From NCBI GenBank assembly GCA_964235945.1, contig CAXSDV010000001.1, forward strand, positions 1 to 64,000: DNA of 64,000 nt, given 5' to 3'. Below the pieces are notes generated by a model. It had not been told where the DNA came from and did no database searches. It saw nothing but the letters and a program-made list of their open reading frames with translations. How positions within the stretch are numbered: the first letter of the stretch is position 1; each line of letters opens with the position of its first letter. Of the stretch, positions 43,987 to 50,336 are shown piece after piece. A program made the translations under genes and the position numbers. The stretch is from JASLDZ01 sp964235945. Its GTDB lineage: Bacteria > Pseudomonadota > Alphaproteobacteria > Caulobacterales > Caulobacteraceae.

Positions 43987-44523
43987 ATGGCCGACCAACC
44001 CGCCCAGGATCTGATGGGGTACGAGGCGCTCGCGCAGGAGGCCCTGCGCGGCGTGGTCAAGGCGGCGCTGAGGCGCGCGGCCTCGCCCGAGGGCCTGCCG
44101 AGCGGACACCACCTCTACGTCACCTTCAAGTCGCGCGGCGCCGGCGTGTCGATCCCCCCCGACCTGGTCGAGCGCTTCCCCGACGACATGACCATCGTGC
44201 TGCAGCACCAGTTCTGGGACCTCGCCCCCGGGGAGACCTTCTTCGCGGTCACTCTCAAGTTCGGCGGCTCGCCCAAGCGCCTGTCGGTGCCCTACGCCGC
44301 CGTGACGCGCTTCTACGATCCGAGCGTGCAGTTCCTGCTCCAGTTCGAGGCGCCCGAGCCCGTGGCCGCCCTGCCCGTGGGCGCCGGGTCGGAGGTCGTG
44401 TCCATGCGGCCCCGCCCCACGGAGGTGGAGGCCCCGCACCCGGCCGCACAGACCGAGGCGGGCGACGAGGACAAGGCGGACGCGCCGAAAATCGTCTCCC
44501 TGGACACCTTTCGGAAGAAGTGA
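43987..44523 (+). CDS. sspB: ClpXP adaptor SspB (alpha type)
   Basis: Adaptor delivering ssrA-tagged substrates to ClpXP, 178 aa. The substrate-binding core includes HHLYVTFKSRGAGVSIPP (~48), MTIVLQHQFWDL (~73) and a beta-barrel with SVPYAAVTRFYDPSVQF (~110). A long acidic linker (~145-165) leads to the ClpX-tethering tail IVSLDTFRKK. GAGGAG precedes ATG 43987 with good spacing. It lies 84 nt after the tmRNA whose tag (FAEE block) it is expected to bind, a functional pairing preserved in genome order. Confidence 0.92.
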   Translation: MADQPAQDLMGYEALAQEALRGVVKAALRRAASPEGLPSGHHLYVTFKSRGAGVSIPPDLVERFPDDMTIVLQHQFWDLAPGETFFAVTLKFGGSPKRLSVPYAAVTRFYDPSVQFLLQFEAPEPVAALPVGAGSEVVSMRPRPTEVEAPHPAAQTEAGDEDKADAPKIVSLDTFRKK

Positions 44524-44571
44524 CGCCGCGCAGGTCTCCCGCAAGGCTTCCGCGGCGGGCGGGCGCGGCCT

Positions 44572-44585
44572 AGTCTGATCAGACT
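44572..44585. repeat. 14-bp perfect palindrome upstream of the serine-hydrolase-like gene
   Basis: AGTCTGATCAGACT is a perfect palindrome located 19-32 nt before the ATG at 44604, where an operator overlapping a promoter would sit. Cognate regulator unknown. Confidence 0.45.
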
Positions 44586-44603
44586 CGCTCCCGTCGAGGT
44601 CGC

Positions 44604-46817
44604 ATGGTCGTCGTCCGCCTCGCCGCCTTTGTGGCCCTGACGCTCGCGAGCCTGGGGGCCGCCCCGCCGGCCACGGCCGCGCAGAGCGACGACGAGGCTC
44701 CGCGAGCGCCCATCCCCTACAGCCAGCTCGTGCGCGGGGACCGTCCCGTGCGCCACGCACCTCCGCGAAGAACGGCGCGCCCGGTCCCGCCCAAGCCGGC
44801 CGGGCCCGGAGCGGCGCCGGGTGTCTCCGCTCCGGGGATGTCTCCCACGCCGCTCGTCGCCGGAACAGGACGGGTCGGGGCGGGCGGCTCGACGGTGGCG
44901 GGACTCGCGCCGCCGCCGCCGCTCGCGGCGCCTCCCGTCCAGGCGGGGGCGCGCCTGCCTCGCGGCGCCCTACCCGCCCCCGCCGAACTCGAAGCCTTCG
45001 TGGACGGCGTCGTCGCCCGCGCCCTCGCCCAGGACCACTTGGCGGGAGCCGCCGTCGCGGTGGTGGGCGGCGGCCAGGTCCTGTTGGAGAAGGGCTACGG
45101 CCTGGCGCGGCTCTCGCCCGCCGGGGCCGTCGACCCCCGCCGCACCCTGTTCCGCCTGGGCGGCGCCTCGCGCCTGCTCACTTGGCTGGAGGTGCTGCGC
45201 TCGGCGGAGCTCGGCCGGCTGCGTCTCGATCGTCCGGTGGACGACGCCCTGCCGCCCGAACTGCGCCCCCCGGCGGAGGGCTTCGCCCGGCCGATCCGGT
45301 TGGACCAGCTCCTGTCCCAAAGCTCGGGTTTCGAGGCGCGCGAGTTCGGCCGGCTGTACGTCACCTCGCCCGACAGGATCTCGCCGCTGGACGTGCAGCT
45401 GCGCCGCGCGCGGCCCCATCGCGTGCGCGAGGCGGGGGGCCCGCCCACCGGCGGCGACTACGGCGCCGCCCTGGCGGGGGCGGCGGCGGCGCACGCGGCG
45501 CACCGGCCCTTCGAGGACCTGGTCGAGGCCGACCTGCTGCGCCCGGCGGGCCTGCTCTCCACCAGCTTCCGCGAAGCGCGTCCGGCGCGCGACGACCTGC
45601 CCGCCCCGCTCCCGGACGCGCTGGCGCAGCGGATGGCGGAGGGCCACGCCTGGACCTCCGAGGGCGTGACGACGCGACCGCCGGTCTACGGCGGCGGCCT
45701 CGCCCCCGCGGTTTCCGCGTCCACCACCGCCGACGACATGGCGCGGCTGCTCCTGCTCGTGCTCGCGGGCGGCCGACGCCCGGACGGCGCCGTCGTCTGG
45801 GGTCCCGCGGTGGACGCCGCGCTGCGCACTCCGGGTCCCGGCGGCGCGGGGGCGGCCGCCACGCTGGGCTGGGTGCGCGCGCCCCTGCCGGGCGGTTTCG
45901 CGGGCCTGGAGCAGGCGGGCGGGGCGCCCGGCCATCGCGCCGGCCTGTGGGTCGCGCCGCAACTCGGCCTGGGCGTGGTGGTGCTGGCGGACGGCGACGA
46001 GGGCGCCCCGCTGGTGGCGGGCCTCGCCCCCGCCCTGGTGGAACGCTTCTACGCCGCCCCGGCCGCCCGCGCGCCCAGCGCCGTGGACGGGTCGGCGTAC
46101 GCGGGCGTCTACCTCGACACCCGGCGCGCTTACCACGGGCTGGAAGGCTTCGTCGCCCGGCTGCGTCGCCTGTCGCGGGTGACGGCGGGCGCGCAAGGCG
46201 GGCTGGTGCTGGCCGGCGGCGGGCGCGCTTCGGCGTGGACGCCGACGGGCCCCGACCGGTTCACCGGCGCGGACGGCGCGGGCGAGCTCACCTTCCTGGG
46301 CGGGGGCGACCGCCGCGCCGCCTACCTCGCCCCCGGCCTGCGGTCGGCGGAGCGGGTGGGCTGGCTGCACCGTCCGCTCGTCCTGGGCGCGGCGGCCGCG
46401 GTCGCGGCGCTGGCCGCGGTTCTGGTGCTCGCCGGCCCACTGCTCCGCTTCGGCCGCGAGGACGCGCGACACACGGACGCCCAGTTGCTCGCCGCCCTGG
46501 TGCAGGGCGCCGCCGCCCTGATCTGGCTCGGGTCCGGGGCGGCGTTCGCGGTGTTCGCCGCGCGCACGCGCGACCCGACGACGCTCATGCTCGACTGGCC
46601 CGCCCCCTGGCTGGTCGGCGCGTCCTGGGCGGCCCTGGCGGCGACGGCGCTCACCGCCGTGCAGTTCGCCCAGCTCGGCGGCGTGTGGAGCGACGGCCGG
46701 CGCGCGCCCGGCTGGGGGACGGGGCGCAAGCTGCGCCACACGGTGACGCTGCTGGTGTTCACGGGCTTCGCGACGGTGCTGGCCGCCTGGGGCGCGCTGG
46801 AGCCCTGGTCGAGCTGA
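44604..46817 (+). CDS. Serine-beta-lactamase-like membrane protein, catalytic motifs lost
   Basis: Exported protein of 737 aa: signal peptide (~1-26), Pro-rich linker (~30-125), a class C beta-lactamase/DD-peptidase-like domain (~128-480), a lipocalin-like region, and four C-terminal TM helices (~590-735). The active-site block that is normally FRIGSVTKSFT reads FRLGGASRLLTW, so both Ser and Lys of SxxK are replaced (Gly, Arg). The YSN motif reads GGD in GGDYGAALAG, and HTSG reads QSSG. The fold is otherwise intact (GGAPGHRAGLWVAP; LGVVVLADGDEG), implying a conserved non-catalytic role in peptidoglycan sensing or binding. No frameshift is seen. Confidence 0.78.
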   Translation: MVVVRLAAFVALTLASLGAAPPATAAQSDDEAPRAPIPYSQLVRGDRPVRHAPPRRTARPVPPKPAGPGAAPGVSAPGMSPTPLVAGTGRVGAGGSTVAGLAPPPPLAAPPVQAGARLPRGALPAPAELEAFVDGVVARALAQDHLAGAAVAVVGGGQVLLEKGYGLARLSPAGAVDPRRTLFRLGGASRLLTWLEVLRSAELGRLRLDRPVDDALPPELRPPAEGFARPIRLDQLLSQSSGFEAREFGRLYVTSPDRISPLDVQLRRARPHRVREAGGPPTGGDYGAALAGAAAAHAAHRPFEDLVEADLLRPAGLLSTSFREARPARDDLPAPLPDALAQRMAEGHAWTSEGVTTRPPVYGGGLAPAVSASTTADDMARLLLLVLAGGRRPDGAVVWGPAVDAALRTPGPGGAGAAATLGWVRAPLPGGFAGLEQAGGAPGHRAGLWVAPQLGLGVVVLADGDEGAPLVAGLAPALVERFYAAPAARAPSAVDGSAYAGVYLDTRRAYHGLEGFVARLRRLSRVTAGAQGGLVLAGGGRASAWTPTGPDRFTGADGAGELTFLGGGDRRAAYLAPGLRSAERVGWLHRPLVLGAAAAVAALAAVLVLAGPLLRFGREDARHTDAQLLAALVQGAAALIWLGSGAAFAVFAARTRDPTTLMLDWPAPWLVGASWAALAATALTAVQFAQLGGVWSDGRRAPGWGTGRKLRHTVTLLVFTGFATVLAAWGALEPWSS

Positions 46818-46825
46818 ACCGCCGG

Positions 46826-47188
46826 TCAGGCGAGGGGGCGAAGCGGCGTGACCACGATGGTGATGCGCTCGCGCTCGCCCGAGCGCCGCTCCACGAGCAG
46901 ACGGCCCACCTGCATGTCGTCGTGAAAGGCGTAGCCCTTGATCGCGTCCAGCAGCGCCTTGGCCAGGTTGTCGAGGTCGAGCCAGGGCGCGTCGCCCGTG
47001 TACTCCATGGCGATCTCGACGTTGTAGTCGCCCCAGGCGGGACGGCGGCCGCGCCATTCCTTGCGGAAGAATTCGTAGATCAGCGGCTTGTAATACTTGG
47101 CCTGGGTGGTCAGCCCGTCGACCACGATCTCCAGCGCCGGTCCGCTCTCGCGCGCCCGCACCTTCCCCGTTCCGACCCAACCCGCCAT
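46826..47188 (-). CDS. RusA-family endodeoxyribonuclease-like protein
   Basis: Small protein of 120 aa with the RusA signature: aspartates in WLDLDNLAKALLDAIKG (~75) and HDDMQVGRLLVE (~95), the Mg-binding residues for cleaving Holliday junctions. RusA proteins are usually phage-encoded resolvases; here no phage genes surround it. ATG 47188 (MAGWVG) is preferred to an upstream TTG at 47197. It is convergent with the serine-hydrolase-like gene. Confidence 0.75.
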   Translation of the reverse strand: MAGWVGTGKVRARESGPALEIVVDGLTTQAKYYKPLIYEFFRKEWRGRRPAWGDYNVEIAMEYTGDAPWLDLDNLAKALLDAIKGYAFHDDMQVGRLLVERRSGERERITIVVTPLRPLA

Positions 47189-47313
47189 CCCGCGCAAGGT
47201 GGGGCGAAGCGCGCCCGATTGTAAGCGCCCGCCCCGCCCTCGAAGAGGCTTGCAACGCCGCCCGCAGGACCTACGTTGATCGCCTCGCTCAACATTTGAA
47301 AGGAGGTGATCCA

Positions 47314-47379
47314 GTGTCTCATTGTCTCTCGCCCAAGGCGGACGCCGCAGCCTGGACCTCCCTCGAGGTCGGCGCCTAA
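47314..47379 (+). CDS. 21-codon small ORF with full-length Shine-Dalgarno
   Basis: Short ORF GTG...TAA coding for 21 aa (MSHCLSPKADAAAWTSLEVG + Ala). Immediately upstream, 47298-47312 (GAAAGGAGGTGATCC) is complementary to the last ~15 nt of 16S rRNA (GGATCACCTCCTTTC), with 7 nt between AGGAGG and GTG. A weak promoter (TTGCAA 47250-47255, 16 nt, TACGTT 47272-47277) precedes it and a strong hairpin (47420-47453) follows, so it looks like a complete transcription unit. No homologue is known to me. Either a highly translated small protein or a ribosome-binding regulatory RNA. Downstream sequence does not resemble 16S rRNA, so it is not an rRNA remnant. Confidence 0.6.
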   Translation: MSHCLSPKADAAAWTSLEVGA

Positions 47380-47419
47380 GCGCGACAGGACGGCGGGCCG
47401 CCCCGGCGGTTCGACGATG

Positions 47420-47453
47420 GAAGGCCCGTCCCGGGAGACCGGGGCGGGCCTTC
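47420..47453 (+). terminator. Hairpin terminator after the small ORF
   Basis: Stem GAAGGCCCGTCCCGG / CCGGGGCGGGCCTTC (15 bp, one G-U), loop GAGA. It lies 40 nt after the small ORF stop and 30 nt before the chorismate mutase stop on the other strand, so it may terminate both. Confidence 0.7.
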
Positions 47454-47483
47454 GACGTTCAGGGTCGCGCCGGCGGTGGACGC

Positions 47484-48269
47484 TCAGGCGGGGGCGCGCC
47501 AAGCCAGGGTGGCGGCGCGGCCGATCACGCCCACGTGCCGGGCCGCCGCGTCCACGCGCACGCCGTCGGGCTCGGCGCGCAGGGTCCAGCCGGCGGAGGC
47601 GTGCAGGGGGCGGCGCGGGCCCAGCGACAGGTCGGCGTCGCCGCCGCGCACCACGCGCAGGACGGGGCCCGCCGCCAGCGAGCCGGGATCGACCCGGCCC
47701 ACCGCCAGCGCCTGCGCCTCGTCTCCGTGAGGACGGCGCAGGAGTTCGAAGGCCCACAGGTCGGGGTGCGCCTCGGCCAGGGTGGTCCACCAGGGGTCGG
47801 TCATGGCCAGCACCGCCACCGCCGCGCCCGCGTCCGCGCGGCGCAGCGCCTCGGCGGGGCTGTCGACCAGACGGTAGGTGGGGTGCGCGCCGAAGCGGTG
47901 GCGCGCCTCCCAGAGCAGGTGCGCGGCGTTCTCGCCGGTCCAGACCAGCACTTCCATCGCCTCCTGCTCGGCGAGGCCCGCGGCCATGACCTCGCGCCAG
48001 ACCGCGCGGGTCAGGGTGCGCATGTCCGGGTCCGAGCGCGCGGCCAGACGCGCGAGCACCTGGTCCTCGCGGTCGGGCTTGAGGCGCAGGCAGGTCTCGC
48101 CGCCCGCCTTGGCGCGACCGATGCGCACGGTCAGGTCGCGCCGACGCTTGAGCAGGTCGAGCATGGCGGCGTCGACCGCGTCGATCTCGCGGCGCAGGTC
48201 GGGCAGGTCGAGTTCCGCCGGCATGGCGGACGCGCCGCCGCCAAGGGCGGACGCTGGAATGGAGGGCAT
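47484..48269 (-). CDS. Chorismate mutase (AroQ) with C-terminal extension
   Basis: Converts chorismate to prephenate, the branch point to Phe and Tyr, 261 aa from ATG 48269. The AroQ domain is at ~16-105: DLRREIDAVDAAMLDLLKRR, then RIGRAKAG and RLKPDREDQVL with the catalytic Arg/Lys/Glu pattern. The remaining ~150 residues are unassigned. Earlier in-frame ATG 48431 lies inside the leader peptide described below and is rejected; ATG 48224 is a shorter alternative. The leader region upstream shows hallmarks of translation-coupled attenuation. Confidence 0.85.
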   Translation of the reverse strand: MPSIPASALGGGASAMPAELDLPDLRREIDAVDAAMLDLLKRRRDLTVRIGRAKAGGETCLRLKPDREDQVLARLAARSDPDMRTLTRAVWREVMAAGLAEQEAMEVLVWTGENAAHLLWEARHRFGAHPTYRLVDSPAEALRRADAGAAVAVLAMTDPWWTTLAEAHPDLWAFELLRRPHGDEAQALAVGRVDPGSLAAGPVLRVVRGGDADLSLGPRRPLHASAGWTLRAEPDGVRVDAAARHVGVIGRAATLAWRAPA

Positions 48270-48289
48270 GGAGTGGTGCTTTCGTTCGG

Positions 48290-48380
48290 CGAGCGCAGCC
48301 GCTCGGGCGCGCGGACATGGGATTCGGGGTGCGGTCAGGCCCTCCCGAGGGGAGGGATCGCCAGCCTGCGGCTTCGCTCG
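48290..48380 (-). promoter_or_regulatory. Putative leader-controlled RNA switch before chorismate mutase
   Basis: After the leader peptide stop, three elements occur on the minus strand. Element 1 (48369-48380, CGAGCGAAGCCG) can pair with element 3 (48290-48301, CGGCTGCGCTCG) through 6 + 4 bp. Alternatively, 48290-48305 folds locally (CGAGCG-GCTG-CGCTCG) 20 nt before the chorismate mutase ATG. A separate perfect hairpin CCCTCCC-CTC-GGGAGGG is at 48340-48356. The pairings are mutually exclusive, so leader translation could set the outcome. There is no U-tract, favouring translational or Rho-linked control over intrinsic termination. Confidence 0.55.
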
Positions 48381-48399
48381 TCGGTCGGAGAGCGACGCG

Positions 48400-48495
48400 T
48401 CAGCCGGCGGGGCGAAACCCGTAGACGCCATAGCCGAAATGGTAGAAGGCGCGCGCTGAAGCCTGGACGACGATGGACGAGAAAGGACGCGTCAT
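48400..48495 (-). CDS. Phe/Tyr-rich leader peptide of chorismate mutase
   Basis: 31-codon ORF from ATG 48495 to TGA 48400, with GGAG 7-9 nt upstream. Near its end residues 17-27 are FYHFGYGVYGF: three Phe and three Tyr in eleven positions, plus Phe5. A ribosome short of charged tRNA-Phe or tRNA-Tyr would stall here, just before the RNA elements at 48290-48380. It is too short to have been called by a length cut-off. It lies between pheA (48583) and chorismate mutase (48269). Confidence 0.75.
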   Translation of the reverse strand: MTRPFSSIVVQASARAFYHFGYGVYGFRPAG

Positions 48496-48582
48496 GGCGC
48501 GCTCCGGGCTCCGAGTGGGGTGTCGACCAAGCGGCAGTTTCGACCCGCTGTCAACGCGCGCGCGGCGTCGGCGCGCAAGACT

Positions 48583-49131
48583 TCACCGGGCTAGAACCAA
48601 GAAGCGCGTGAAGTTGTCCGCCCGATCCTCGACCGCCTCGTACAGCACCGACAGGCCGTAGAGTTCGGCCGCCCGGCGCGAGGCCGCCGCCGCCCGGGTG
48701 AGATCGCCGGCCCGGGCCACCGCCCGCGCCGCGCCGGCGGTGTCGAACGCCTCGCGCGCGAGCAGGCCGTGGCGGCGCAGGAACTCGCCGCACTGCTTGA
48801 GCGCCATGGGATGGCTTTCCACGCTCCGCAGGTCGCCCAGCGCCGCACCCGGGGCCGCCATGAGCGCGAGGCGGATCGGCAGGTCGTGCTCCTCCAACAC
48901 GCGCAAGGACGAGCCGGCGAGGAGCGCCACGACGTCCGGCACCGGCCCGGCCACGCTGTTCTCCACGGGCACGATCGCGAGGGCGCAGCCGCCGGACTCC
49001 ACCGCGGCGAACACCTCGTCGAAGCTGGCGAAGGGCGTGGGGGCGAAGTCGGGCGCGAACCGCTCGGCCGCCTCGTGGCTGAAGGCCCCGGGCGCGCCCT
49101 GGTAGGCGACGCGCGCGCCCTCGCCGCTCAA
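48583..49131 (-). CDS. pheA: Prephenate dehydratase lacking the ACT domain
   Basis: Converts prephenate to phenylpyruvate in Phe biosynthesis, 182 aa. Catalytic-domain motifs: VAYQGAPGAFSHEAAERF (~8), VPVENSVAGPV (~54), SVESHPMALKQCGEFL (~105) and the final DNFTRFLVLAR with the catalytic Thr-Arg-Phe. The protein stops exactly where the ~80-residue ACT regulatory domain normally begins, and no ACT remnant follows in any frame within the 87 nt before the leader peptide. The TTG start at 49131 overlaps the upstream dehydrogenase stop (TTGA). Feedback inhibition by Phe is therefore probably lost. Confidence 0.88.
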   Translation of the reverse strand: MSGEGARVAYQGAPGAFSHEAAERFAPDFAPTPFASFDEVFAAVESGGCALAIVPVENSVAGPVPDVVALLAGSSLRVLEEHDLPIRLALMAAPGAALGDLRSVESHPMALKQCGEFLRRHGLLAREAFDTAGAARAVARAGDLTRAAAASRRAAELYGLSVLYEAVEDRADNFTRFLVLAR

Positions 49132-50294
49132 GCGCCGATCAGTTCGCGGCCGATGAGGAAACGGCGGATCTCGTTGGTGCCGGCGCCGATGTCGTAGAGC
49201 TTGGCGTCGCGCATCAGCCGCTCGACCGGGTACTCCTTCAGGTAGCCCGCACCGCCCAGCGCCTGGATGGCCTCCAGCGTGGTCTTCACGGCGTTCTCGC
49301 TGGCCAGCAGGATGGCTCCCGCCGCGTCGAACCGGGTGGTCTTGCCAAGGTCGCACGCGCGCGCCACGGCGTAGACGTAGGCGCGCGCCGAGTTCAGCGC
49401 GACGTACATGTCGGCGATCTTGGCCTGCATGAGCTGGAAGGAGCCGATCGGGCGGCCGAACTGCTTGCGGTCGCGCACGTAGGGGATCACCGCGTCCAGG
49501 CAGGCCTGCATGATGCCGAGCGGCCCGGCCGCCAGCACCGCGCGCTCATAATCGAGCCCGCTCATCAGCACGCCCGCGCCGCCGTCCACCGGGCCCATCA
49601 CGCTCTCGGCGGGCACCTCGCAGTCCTCGAACACGAGCTCGCCCGTGTCGGAGCCGCGCATGCCCATCTTGTCCAGCTTCTGAGCGCAGCGGAAACCCTT
49701 GAAGTCCTTCTCGATCAAAAAGGCGGTGACGCCGCGGCTGCCCGCCTGCGGGTCGGTCTTGGCGTAGACCACCAGCACGTCGGCGTGGGGGGCGTTGGTG
49801 ATCCAGAACTTCGTGCCGTTGAGCACGTAGCGGTCGCCCCGGCGGTCGGCGCGCAGCTTCATGGAGATCACGTCGGAGCCGGCGTCCGCCTCGCTCATGG
49901 CCAGGGCGCCGACATGCTCGCCCGAGATCAGCGCGGGCAGGTGGCGCGCTTTCTGCTCGGGCGTGCCCCAGCGGCGGATCTGGTTGACGCAGAGGTTGGA
50001 GTGCGCCCCGTAGCTCAGCCCCACCGAGGCGGACGCGCGACTGACCTCCTCCATGGCCACCACGTGCTCGAGATAGCCGAGGCCCAGGCCGCCGTCGGCC
50101 TCCTCCACGGTTATGCCGTGCAGGCCCAACTCGCCCATCTCGGGCCAGAGTTCGCGGGGAAAGGCGTTGGTCTCGTCGATCTGCGCGGCCAGGGGCGCGA
50201 TCCGGTCCGCGGCGAAGCGCGCGGTGGTCTCGCGGATGGCGTCGGCGGTCTCGCCCAGGCCGAAGTCGAGGGCGGCGGCGGTGTTGGACAGCAT
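49128..50294 (-). CDS. Isovaleryl-CoA dehydrogenase
   Basis: FAD-dependent acyl-CoA dehydrogenase of leucine degradation, 388 aa. Signature blocks: GALAMSEADAGSDVISMKL (~140), FWITNAPHADVLVVYAKTD (~165), and the catalytic Glu in SGLDYERAVLAAGPLG (~250), positioned as in isovaleryl-CoA dehydrogenase. The C-terminal IGAGTNEIRRFLIGREL is canonical. ATG 50294 has AAGGAAGGG upstream. Its partners (methylcrotonyl-CoA carboxylase) are not in the window; it is instead coupled to pheA. Confidence 0.9.
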   Translation of the reverse strand: MLSNTAAALDFGLGETADAIRETTARFAADRIAPLAAQIDETNAFPRELWPEMGELGLHGITVEEADGGLGLGYLEHVVAMEEVSRASASVGLSYGAHSNLCVNQIRRWGTPEQKARHLPALISGEHVGALAMSEADAGSDVISMKLRADRRGDRYVLNGTKFWITNAPHADVLVVYAKTDPQAGSRGVTAFLIEKDFKGFRCAQKLDKMGMRGSDTGELVFEDCEVPAESVMGPVDGGAGVLMSGLDYERAVLAAGPLGIMQACLDAVIPYVRDRKQFGRPIGSFQLMQAKIADMYVALNSARAYVYAVARACDLGKTTRFDAAGAILLASENAVKTTLEAIQALGGAGYLKEYPVERLMRDAKLYDIGAGTNEIRRFLIGRELIGA

Positions 50295-50336
50295 GCCCTT
50301 CCTTAGCACGCCGGGCGGTCGCGGGGGAGGCGGACG

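Noticed and set aside
47298..47320. Fragment of a 16S rRNA gene
   Set aside because: The match to the 16S 3' end stops after 15-16 nt and the flanks are unrelated; it is a Shine-Dalgarno, not an rRNA remnant.
48270..48431. Longer chorismate mutase from ATG 48431
   Set aside because: The added segment overlaps the leader peptide in another frame and is not AroQ-like; 48269 is a normal start.
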